Positions 55,116 through 62,802 of a stretch of 64,000 bases of DNA are shown in pieces. Each line of letters starts with the position of its first letter. Positions within the stretch are counted from its first letter, which is position 1. The notes below the pieces were generated by a model. It ran no database searches. It worked only from the letters and a program-made list of their open reading frames with translations, and had not been told where the DNA came from. The stretch is from Acidobacterium sp. S8 (GTDB lineage: Bacteria; Acidobacteriota; Terriglobia; Terriglobales; Acidobacteriaceae): contig NZ_LMUM01000027.1 of the NCBI RefSeq assembly GCF_009765985.1, forward strand, positions 206,435 to 270,434, in the 5' to 3' direction. The translations under genes were made by a program, and so were the position numbers.

Positions 55116-55509
55116 GGAGCACCATGACCTCGGTCGATTTAATCAACGCTGCGACAGTCTCGCCGACCTGCAACTGCATCTCGCGGACTGCCTCCGACGT
55201 GATGATGGAGTTGATGATCTGTCCGCCAATCGAGAGTTTCACCTGCGCCAGCAGGCCATCGACTTTGATTTCTACAATGCGGCCCACCAGTTGATTGCGG
55301 CCGCTCAACGTTCGCATCATTTGGCGCTTCGGTGTTTCCGGCCCCTTGGCTTTATGCAGTAGACTGTCGAGCTCGGCCTCGAGAATGCGGTAGTGGCCGC
55401 CCGGAGTTTTCATAGCCTTGATCTTGCCGCGATAGAGCCACTGCTTCACAGTTGGATAGGAAATGCCGAGCCGCAGCGCCGCTTCCCGTGGCGTAAGCAT
55501 CAATGCCAT
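55108..55509 (-). CDS. HTH-TOBE (Mop) molybdate-responsive protein
   Basis: A 133-aa two-domain protein. An excisionase/MerR-like helix-turn-helix (residues 1-50: LTPREAALRLGISYPTVKQWLYRGKIKA, TPGGHYRI) is followed by one Mop/TOBE domain (about 68-133: SGRNQLVGRIVEIKVDGLLAQVKL, GETVAALIKSTEVMV) that binds oxyanions. It is not a classical ModE but likely plays the same part: sensing intracellular molybdate and controlling the mod genes it heads. The 8-nt overlap with modA supports one operon. Confidence 0.9.
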   Translation of the reverse strand: MALMLTPREAALRLGISYPTVKQWLYRGKIKAMKTPGGHYRILEAELDSLLHKAKGPETPKRQMMRTLSGRNQLVGRIVEIKVDGLLAQVKLSIGGQIINSIITSEAVREMQLQVGETVAALIKSTEVMVLRV

Positions 55510-55571
55510 GCAGCGATTTTATACGTAATTCGCTCGAGCGACGCATGGATTCAACCGAATTTGCAGTCCTA

Positions 55572-56696
55572 TTATGGGTGGGTATCGCTCTGGCCTGCGC
55601 TGCGTTGTTTCAGCTCTTTCAGAGCAGTCAGAGCGCGGTCTGCGTCCTGCTGACGATGCAGTCGTTGATACAGCCTGGCGAGTTGGAAATAGGCTCCCTG
55701 CTTTATAAAGTCGGAGGGTTCGCTGGCCACGCTTTTTTCCAGCCAGGTCACCGCCTCTTCGTCGCGGTTCGCTTTCGATAATCCGAGACCTAAATAGTAG
55801 TAGCCTGCGGCAGGATGCTGCAGCAAAGGAACCGCTTTTTCCAGCAGTGGAATGCCGGCCTCTGCATTTTCATGCTCCACGTCGATTTTTCCCAGGTTGT
55901 AGAGCGCAACCGCATTGTTCGGGCTTAGTTTCAGCTCCTGCTCAAATGCCTGGGTGGCTAAATCGAAGTGGCTCAGCTTTTGATATTCAATGCCCAATGC
56001 CTCATACAGGTCTGGATTGTGCGGCTGTTTGGCAATGGCCGCCAGGTATTCCTTGACGGCATTGGCTGAATCTCCCATATCTGCAAAATCTTGAGCGAGA
56101 GCGCGATGCACATGCCAGGAATCGGGATCGATTTTGCGCATGCGGCCGTAGCTCTGATTGGCTACCAGGCTGTGTGCCCGTCCGCGATAGTCGAGCACAT
56201 CGATGTCATTGGGGGAAAGCCTTGCCGCTTCGTCCAGAGGCAGTGTCGCCTCTTCAGGCTTGTCTGCCGCCAATTCTACGATGCCGAGCCAGGTCAGAGC
56301 CTCCACGTTTTGAGGGTTCAAGGCGATCTCCTGTTTGAGCGCTGCAATCGCATCGTCCAGATGATTGCTTTGATATTCGGCGATACCGAGAAATAAATGC
56401 GCTCCTTGCGTGGACGAATCGAGGGCGACCGCGTGCCGGAGAGCCTTGGCCGCCTCAACAGGCTGGCCTTCGCGCAAAAGGGCGAGCCCTAAATCCAGAT
56501 ACGCTTCAGCCATCTGAGGCGCCACGGCAATCGCTTGTCTGAAATATTTTTCCGCCTCGGTTAATTTGCCTTCATGCATGGCTGCGGCGCCTGATTGCAA
56601 ATACTGGGTGGCCTGCGCCTCTTGCGCGAAGACGGCTGGAGAGAAACTCAGGATTGTCAGGGTAAAGGCGAGCGGGAGGCATGCTTTGAAATTCAT
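55572..56696 (-). CDS. Secreted tetratricopeptide-repeat protein
   Basis: 374 aa with an N-terminal signal peptide (LAFTLTILSFSPAVFAQEA). About eight TPR units follow from residue 30 (for example AEKYFRQAIAVAPQMAEAYLDLG and YLAAIAKQPHNPDLYEALG). The segment YGRMRKIDPDSWHVHRALAQDF breaks the 34-residue periodicity and reappears in related form in the TPR gene at 61621, so these two are paralogues. TPRs serve as protein-docking scaffolds; partners are unknown. It is divergent from another TPR gene, with only 33 bp between their starts. Confidence 0.88.
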   Translation of the reverse strand: MNFKACLPLAFTLTILSFSPAVFAQEAQATQYLQSGAAAMHEGKLTEAEKYFRQAIAVAPQMAEAYLDLGLALLREGQPVEAAKALRHAVALDSSTQGAHLFLGIAEYQSNHLDDAIAALKQEIALNPQNVEALTWLGIVELAADKPEEATLPLDEAARLSPNDIDVLDYRGRAHSLVANQSYGRMRKIDPDSWHVHRALAQDFADMGDSANAVKEYLAAIAKQPHNPDLYEALGIEYQKLSHFDLATQAFEQELKLSPNNAVALYNLGKIDVEHENAEAGIPLLEKAVPLLQHPAAGYYYLGLGLSKANRDEEAVTWLEKSVASEPSDFIKQGAYFQLARLYQRLHRQQDADRALTALKELKQRSAGQSDTHP

Positions 56697-56729
56697 GGGC
56701 TGGCTACAGCCATATTATGTTAGACATCG

Positions 56730-57683
56730 ATGACTCTGCTTCGACCATCTGCCGGTTTCAGGCTGACCGTATTGAGCGCATGCTTATTTCTGGCTGGACC
56801 GGCGGCGCGTACTCAGGCGCCGGCACCCCTGGCGCAGAGTGCCCAGATGGACGCATTCGAAGAAACCCTGAAACAGCATCCCGGAGATTCGGCGGCGCGA
56901 AAAGGGGAGATTGATACCGCGATCGCAGAAGCTCTGGCTGCGCGGCGGGCAGGAAACAATGATCTGGCTCTGGCATTTCTCCTCAGGGCGAAATACTGGG
57001 TCTCGGACGATGCAGAGTTGCTGCTGGATACGGGTGTGCAGGAAGAATCCATGAAGCTCACCCACGATGCTGATGCAACATTGGCGGAAGCGCAGCGGCT
57101 TCGTCCTGGAGATCCAAAAACGCTGTACGCCATTGCGCGAGTCAAGATGGATCTAAATCAGTCCGAGGCATCGGAGCAGGCGTGGAAAGCATACCTTGCA
57201 GTGAAGCCTGATGATGCCTCCGCGCATTATGGATACGGGCTGTTGCTGCAGATGCTGCAGCGGACGGACGAGGCGCAGGCCCAATTTCAGCGGTCCGCCG
57301 AGCTCTCGCCTCGGCAGGTCGAGTCTTATTACCGCCTGGGAGAAATCGCCCGTGAAAGCGGCGACAGCGATAAGGCACGGCAGTTTTACGGCGCAGCTCT
57401 CGACAACGATCCAAGACATGCGGGAGCACTTACCGGCCTGGCCATTCTGGCGTTCCGAGCCAAGAAGTACGACGAGGCCGAAGCCGATCTGGAAAAAGCC
57501 GTAGAATACGCGCCGGACTTCCAGACTGCCCGCTACTATCATGGCCTGACTCTCGCCAAACTGGGCCGTAAAGATGAATCAGAAAAGGAGTTAGCGATTT
57601 CCGTGCAGTTAGCCGACGCGGAAAATGCCCGGAAGGCTCAGGGAAAGAGACTGGCTGCGCAACCGACTCGACCCCAGAATTGA
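56730..57683 (+). CDS. Secreted tetratricopeptide-repeat protein
   Basis: 317 aa. The signal peptide (LTVLSACLFLAGPAARTQA) is followed by an N-terminal helical part (about 40-110) and four to five TPRs from residue 115 (AWKAYLAVKPDDASAHYGYG, AQFQRSAELSPRQVESYYRLG, YGAALDNDPRHAGALTGLA, LEKAVEYAPDFQTARYYHGL). It shares little with the neighbouring TPR genes outside the repeat itself. The promoter must overlap that of the divergent TPR gene. Confidence 0.88.
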   Translation: MTLLRPSAGFRLTVLSACLFLAGPAARTQAPAPLAQSAQMDAFEETLKQHPGDSAARKGEIDTAIAEALAARRAGNNDLALAFLLRAKYWVSDDAELLLDTGVQEESMKLTHDADATLAEAQRLRPGDPKTLYAIARVKMDLNQSEASEQAWKAYLAVKPDDASAHYGYGLLLQMLQRTDEAQAQFQRSAELSPRQVESYYRLGEIARESGDSDKARQFYGAALDNDPRHAGALTGLAILAFRAKKYDEAEADLEKAVEYAPDFQTARYYHGLTLAKLGRKDESEKELAISVQLADAENARKAQGKRLAAQPTRPQN

Positions 57684-57713
57684 ACGCCAAAGGCGAACCA
57701 TGGGAACGGTCCG

Positions 57714-57727
57714 TGGCATCGATACCA
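57714..57727. promoter_or_regulatory. LacI-type operator-like site, upstream copy
   Basis: TGGCATCGATACCA matches the two downstream sites at 12 of 14 positions and has the central CG of LacI-family operators. Its centre is 105 bp from the centre of the 57819 site, a whole number of helical turns. Confidence 0.45.
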
Positions 57728-57778
57728 TACCTGCAAAACCGCCGGAATGGCGTTATTTTTTGGCCCTAAAAAATCTGC

Positions 57779-57808
57779 TTGACAGCCCTCCTAAATACTC
57801 CCTATAGT
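57779..57808 (+). promoter_or_regulatory. Sigma-70-like promoter of the TonB-dependent receptor gene
   Basis: TTGACA at 57779-57784, an 18-bp spacer and TATAGT at 57803-57808. The expected start point near 57815 is immediately before the paired operator-like sites, giving a leader of about 125 nt. Confidence 0.65.
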
Positions 57809-57818
57809 TGGCGACGGT

Positions 57819-57854
57819 TGGAAACGATACCACGTCAACTTGGTATCGTTTCCA
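57819..57854. promoter_or_regulatory. Paired LacI/CcpA-type operators in inverted orientation
   Basis: TGGAAACGATACCA at 57819-57832 and its exact reverse complement at 57841-57854, separated by 8 bp and 22 bp centre to centre (two helical turns). Each half fits the LacI-family pattern TG-N-AA-N-CG-N-T-NN-CA. They sit just downstream of the promoter, where a bound repressor would block initiation or elongation. The RNA could also fold into a 14-bp hairpin. Confidence 0.7.
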
Positions 57855-57940
57855 GATACCGAACGCAAAATAAGCCGGCAATGCTCGAATTACCCAGGCC
57901 GGACGATTGATAGTTAGGTAATTTTTCAGGAGGAGTTGTG

Positions 57941-60900
57941 ATGCGACGATTGAGAGACGCCACTCGGCGTGTATCTAAAAACTGTGCCATCTTTGCAGTA
58001 TTCATTGCGCTATTTCCACTGTTATCCGTACAAAATCTTCATGCCCAGGCCAATGCGGGCATCGTGGGAACTGTAGCGGATGCAAGCGGCGCGGTTGTAC
58101 CTGATGCCAAGGTGACCATTACCAACCAGGGGACCGGCGTTGAGAACCACGCGACTACGAGTTCTGCCGGAACCTATGCCGTTACAGGTTTAACCCCGGG
58201 CGTTTACTCCATTACGGTCGAAGCATCCGGATTCAAGAAGGATGTCCAGAACTCGGTCAACGTGGATGTGGCCAACACCTCTACCCGGAACGTCACTCTT
58301 TCCACTGGCTCCACGGCTGAGACAGTCGAAGTCACAGCCAGCGCGATTGCATTGAACACAACTTCTCCGCAGCTTGGCAGCACCATTGAGCCTACGGTCG
58401 TCAAAGCGTTGCCGGCCGAAGTTTCGGGCCGTGGACGCCAGATCGATTCGCTGCAGTTCATGGTTCCCGGCACAACAGGCAGCGCGTTTTCACACCGCAT
58501 CAGTGGCGGCGTGGACTTCGAGCAGGAAATTGTCTACAACGGTGTTCCCGCTCCTCAACCGGAGACAGAAGGCTACACCACCAACTTCAATCCGCCATAT
58601 GAGATGGTCCAGGAATTCCGCGTTGAGCGCACCACGTTCGCCGCGCAGTTTGGACTTGGCCAGGGTGCTTTGAGCTACCAGATGGCATCAGGCACGAACA
58701 AGTATCATGGCGATCTTTTTGAGATCAACCGCAACAGCTTCTTCGACTCAGTCGGTTTCTTCAATGGTCCCTCATGGGGTGGCTCGAATACTCCGCCAAC
58801 CGATCACGAAAACAACTATGGATTCACCGTCGGCGGCCCGATCTCGATTCCCAAACTCTACGATGGCCGCAACCGCACCTTCGGCCATTACAGCCAGGAG
58901 TGGTACAAGCAGAACAACCTGAATACGAACTCGTCCACAGTGCCGACGGCGCTGGAAAAGACCGGTGACTTCAGCGACTTCGTTGGAAGCGACGGAACCC
59001 TCATTCCGATTTACGACAACATTCCAGGAACCGCGGAATACGGCCAGCAGTTCTCGTACAACGGCAAAGCCAATGTCATTCCTCCGAGCATGCTCAGCCC
59101 AAATTCTCAGTCGCTGCTGCAGTATCTGCCTGATCCAAATCTTCCAGGTCTGGACAGCAACAGAAGCTATGCGCCTTTCGTCAATCCACACATCCAAAAT
59201 GTCTGGGGCTTTACGGTTGACCAGGTGTTGACACCCAAACAGGGCATCCACTACAGCCAATGGCGTAACAGCTTCAGCAATTACAGCTTCGACAATAACC
59301 CATTTGTTATTGCGCCCAACCCGTTGAACAGCATGAAGTATGAGCCGGCAAAAGGCAGTGGCTTCCTGCTTACTTACGACAACACCATAACCCCAAACCT
59401 CGTAGCGACCGCTGGTATTGCCTGGATCGGTGAAATTAATAACCAGTTCAACCAGACCCGGTACAGCTTCCCGGCGATAGAGCAGGGAATCATCCCGCCT
59501 TATATTACTTGGGATGGTAACCACTCGCTAACCGATTGGGGAACGCAGGGTTCATGGCTGCAGTCCATCAACCGTAAGCTTGGTATCGCTATCGTTAACA
59601 ACTACCTGTGGACCAAGGGACGCAACACCTTCAATATCGGTGGTGAATTCCGCCGGTCCTATCAGGACGACAACGAAGACCAGACGCAGGGCGGTCAGTT
59701 TGCCTTCAGCCAGAGGCAAACTTCAAGTCCGTCAGATTCCTCCAGCGGCGGCAGCGCGTTTGCCAGCTACATGCTGGGTTATCCCGATCAGGTCAATCGC
59801 AGCAACTCGCAGGAATTGCGGCTTCGCAACTTCGATCTCTCTCCATATGTTCAGGACGACATCAAGTTCAACCGCAGGTTGACGATCAATGTTGGCCTCC
59901 GTTGGGATATTCAGGTTCCGTTCAGCGAGGTCAACGATCGGGTAATCTTCCTCAATTCGGACAATAAAACTCCAAACCCCTTCGCCGGGAACGTCCCGGG
60001 CATTGCCCAACAGTTGGGCACTTGCAACGGATGTGCCGGATATAACCGTGCAGATATTCACTGGGGACACGTCGGGCCGCGCCTGGGATTTGCTTATCAG
60101 GTCAGCGACAAGACAGTTGTTCAGGCCGGCTTTGCGGTTGCTTTCCTGAACGGCGGTGCATATGAGTACGGTACGAACAAGGTGGCCGTAAACTATGGCA
60201 ACCTGCTTGTCGGATCGTACAGCCAGCTCAAGACCGGATCTCAGCAATCCTCGTTCGGAAGCTGGGATGTCAACACCATGCCGAATCCCCAGCCCACACC
60301 CTATAGCCCAGGACTCGGTATAGGTACCCAGATCAATTCCTTAAACAAGACGAAAGACGGATTTGCTCCTTACGCTCAGCAGTGGAACGTAAACTTGCAG
60401 CATCAGGCTCCGTGGAATATCTTCGTGACTGCTGCATGGGTTGGCAATCGCGTCATTCACTTGCCCAGCAAACTGAACCCGATCAACCAGTTCGATCCCA
60501 AATATCTCGCGTTGGGTAACGACCTGCTTCTTAACTTCGCTGATGGCTCTGCACAGAGTAAGGGGTATCAGTTGCCGTATCCAACGTTCGTAAACGATTT
60601 TGGCGCATCGGCGACGGTGGCTCAGTCTTTGGCCCCCTTCCCGCAATACTCCAACGTCCAGAACACACTTGAAGGCTCCGGCACCACGTATTACGAGGGA
60701 CTTCAGTTTGAGGCCGAGAAGCGCTTTACCAATGGCCTCTCGTTCCTGGCCGGATGGACACTCTCTCGCTTGTGGGATAACACCAGCAGCGGATTCACAA
60801 GCTTTACTGCTGGCGCTATCAACAAATACAACCAGAGACCCGAATGGGGTGTTTCAACTTCCGATGAACCGAATACTGTGAAGGTCAGCGGAACGTATGA

Positions 60901-61453
60901 ACTGCCCATCGGTCCCGGCAAAGAATACTTCAACAACAAGGGAGTCACGGGTCAATTGCTGGGTGGCTGGCAGTTGAGCTGGATTCTTGATTACGAGTCG
61001 GGAACGGCAAACGGTCCCGGAGAGAACGGAACACCGTTCCCCCCGAACGGCGGCAACCGGCCAGATCGCAACAAGTCTGTCCAACTGTCGACCGCTTCTT
61101 ATCAAGATGTGAAGAATCAGTTTGAAGGCAAAGGTGGCACAGCGCAGGTATGGCAGGCTAACAGCTTTACCCCAACCAGCCAGTTTGTTCTGGGTAACGC
61201 AACCAGAACATACACCGAGATGCGCAACCCGGCCTTCTACAACGAAAATGCGAATATCCGGAAGCACTTTTTCCTCGGCGAACGCTTCCAGGCGATTCTG
61301 CAATTCGATTACTTCAACCTGTTTAACCGCACGCAGCTGAATGGTCCTGATACGAATGCCAGCAACAGTACATTCGGTCAGGTCACCAATAAGAATGCGG
61401 CGAATTCGCCTGCAAACCGACAAGGGCAAATCAGCGTCCGAATCGAGTTCTAG
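57941..61453 (+). CDS. Oar-like TonB-dependent outer-membrane receptor with carboxypeptidase-regulatory-like N-terminus
   Basis: About 1,170 aa. ATG 57941 has AGGAGG six nt upstream; a GTG one codon earlier is also possible. A signal peptide (CAIFAVFIALFPLLSVQNLHAQA) is followed by a CarboxypepD_reg beta-sandwich (about 40-120: GIVGTVADASGAVVPDAKVTI, GTYAVTGLTPGVYSITVEA). A plug domain (about 130-260) and a large barrel follow, with Trp/Tyr/Asn-rich strands. It ends GQISVRIEF, the terminal aromatic needed for barrel assembly. Acidobacteria carry many such receptors, usually for oligosaccharide uptake. The LacI-type operators upstream also suggest a sugar ligand (inference). A terminator follows at 61536. 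Confidence 0.95.
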   Translation: MRRLRDATRRVSKNCAIFAVFIALFPLLSVQNLHAQANAGIVGTVADASGAVVPDAKVTITNQGTGVENHATTSSAGTYAVTGLTPGVYSITVEASGFKKDVQNSVNVDVANTSTRNVTLSTGSTAETVEVTASAIALNTTSPQLGSTIEPTVVKALPAEVSGRGRQIDSLQFMVPGTTGSAFSHRISGGVDFEQEIVYNGVPAPQPETEGYTTNFNPPYEMVQEFRVERTTFAAQFGLGQGALSYQMASGTNKYHGDLFEINRNSFFDSVGFFNGPSWGGSNTPPTDHENNYGFTVGGPISIPKLYDGRNRTFGHYSQEWYKQNNLNTNSSTVPTALEKTGDFSDFVGSDGTLIPIYDNIPGTAEYGQQFSYNGKANVIPPSMLSPNSQSLLQYLPDPNLPGLDSNRSYAPFVNPHIQNVWGFTVDQVLTPKQGIHYSQWRNSFSNYSFDNNPFVIAPNPLNSMKYEPAKGSGFLLTYDNTITPNLVATAGIAWIGEINNQFNQTRYSFPAIEQGIIPPYITWDGNHSLTDWGTQGSWLQSINRKLGIAIVNNYLWTKGRNTFNIGGEFRRSYQDDNEDQTQGGQFAFSQRQTSSPSDSSSGGSAFASYMLGYPDQVNRSNSQELRLRNFDLSPYVQDDIKFNRRLTINVGLRWDIQVPFSEVNDRVIFLNSDNKTPNPFAGNVPGIAQQLGTCNGCAGYNRADIHWGHVGPRLGFAYQVSDKTVVQAGFAVAFLNGGAYEYGTNKVAVNYGNLLVGSYSQLKTGSQQSSFGSWDVNTMPNPQPTPYSPGLGIGTQINSLNKTKDGFAPYAQQWNVNLQHQAPWNIFVTAAWVGNRVIHLPSKLNPINQFDPKYLALGNDLLLNFADGSAQSKGYQLPYPTFVNDFGASATVAQSLAPFPQYSNVQNTLEGSGTTYYEGLQFEAEKRFTNGLSFLAGWTLSRLWDNTSSGFTSFTAGAINKYNQRPEWGVSTSDEPNTVKVSGTYELPIGPGKEYFNNKGVTGQLLGGWQLSWILDYESGTANGPGENGTPFPPNGGNRPDRNKSVQLSTASYQDVKNQFEGKGGTAQVWQANSFTPTSQFVLGNATRTYTEMRNPAFYNENANIRKHFFLGERFQAILQFDYFNLFNRTQLNGPDTNASNSTFGQVTNKNAANSPANRQGQISVRIEF

Positions 61454-61535
61454 ACAAAAAGCTTGAAGTTTGCCAGCTGCAGTCTGGCTGGCAAGCTTCT
61501 CGATCGTAAAAAGATGAACCAAAAACTGCCTCCAC

Positions 61536-61566
61536 GCCGGATTGCTTACCGCAATCCGGCTTTTTC
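61536..61566 (+). terminator. Intrinsic terminator after the TonB-dependent receptor
   Basis: Perfect 10-bp stem GCCGGATTGC / GCAATCCGGC with a 5-nt loop followed by TTTTTC, 82 bp after the stop. Confidence 0.9.
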
Positions 61567-61620
61567 TTCGTTGCTATCTGCCGCGCTCTCCGAAATAATG
61601 GTTTTTCCGGGAATCCATGC

Positions 61621-62802
61621 ATGTCACGAGTAGTTCCGCTTCACATCAAGACTCTTCTTTTCACAACAATGCTGTGTATCGTCCTTTCAGCACGGCTTTT
61701 AGCCCAGTCCGGTAATAACGAAGTAACTCCCCAGGTGCAGGAGTTGTACGCGCAGGCGAAGGCGGCTCAACAACAGGGCGACGATGCGGCGGCTATTCAG
61801 AAGTACCGCGCCATGTTGAAGCTGGCTCCTCATCTGGCGGCCGCCTACAACAATCTGGGCAGGCTCTACGTGAATCAGCGCGACTACGCGCATGCCGTTG
61901 AAGTATTGGAGCAGGGGTTGAAGCTGAATCCTGACATGCCAACCGCCTCCGCGATGCTCGGCCTCAGCTATGCCCAAATCGGCGAAAATGAAAAGGCGGA
62001 GCCGCTTCTTGAGGCCGCGGTTCGTGCAAATCCCGCCGACGATAATGCCACGATGGTTCTTGTCCACACGCTGATCAATTTGAAAAAGTACGACGAAGCC
62101 GCGCCGTACCTGAAGAGTTTTCTGGAGCGCAATCCAAAGGATCAGCAGGCGTGGTATCTCCTCGGCAAGACATATCTCCAGTTGTCAGAAGATGCGCTGG
62201 GGCGTATCAATCAGATCGATCCGAATTCGCCAACAGCGCACATCGTTGCTGGTGAGATCGACGAGAGCATGCACAACTACGACGGCGCACTGGTGGAATA
62301 CAAAAAGGCAATCGATGTTGATCCGCACCAGGCGGGTTCGCATGCGCACATGGGAAATACATTCTGGATGACAGGGAAGTGGGATTCTGCGGAAACCGAG
62401 TTCAAAGCGGAACTTGCGATCGATCCAAATAACTGTACGGCTCGCTGGAAGCTTGCCAACTCCATGCTGGAGGCGAACGCCTCACCGCAGGACGCGCTTA
62501 CCGAACTCAATAAGGCGATCGATGGCTGCCCGACGCTCATGCAGGCACGCGTGGATCGTGCCCGGGCGCTGGTGAAGCTGGGTAAAAGCGATGACGCTCT
62601 GCCCGATCTGCTCATGGCCGTGAAGGCAAATCCGGATGAGCCGTCGATTCATTTTCTGCTGTCCACGGTTTATAAGTCACAGGGCAAGACCGCTGACGCA
62701 CAGCAGGAAATGCATACCTATGCCCGGTTACAACGCCAGGCCAGCGAAGCTGTGGCAAGTCAGGCAAGCGATGCCATCAATATCAAAAGCACGTCTCATT
62801 AA
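61621..62802 (+). CDS. Secreted tetratricopeptide-repeat protein
   Basis: 393 aa with a signal peptide (LLFTTMLCIVLSARLLAQSG), then nine to ten TPR units (KYRAMLKLAPHLAAAYNNLG, LEQGLKLNPDMPTASAMLG, YKKAIDVDPHQAGSHAHMG). The segment ALGRINQIDPNSPTAHIVAGEI interrupts the repeats and parallels the TPR protein at 55572-56696. It overlaps the start of the FG-GAP gene by 32 nt, so the two are probably co-translated. Such TPR plus CRTAC1-like pairs are common in acidobacteria; the function is unknown. Confidence 0.88.
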   Translation: MSRVVPLHIKTLLFTTMLCIVLSARLLAQSGNNEVTPQVQELYAQAKAAQQQGDDAAAIQKYRAMLKLAPHLAAAYNNLGRLYVNQRDYAHAVEVLEQGLKLNPDMPTASAMLGLSYAQIGENEKAEPLLEAAVRANPADDNATMVLVHTLINLKKYDEAAPYLKSFLERNPKDQQAWYLLGKTYLQLSEDALGRINQIDPNSPTAHIVAGEIDESMHNYDGALVEYKKAIDVDPHQAGSHAHMGNTFWMTGKWDSAETEFKAELAIDPNNCTARWKLANSMLEANASPQDALTELNKAIDGCPTLMQARVDRARALVKLGKSDDALPDLLMAVKANPDEPSIHFLLSTVYKSQGKTADAQQEMHTYARLQRQASEAVASQASDAINIKSTSH

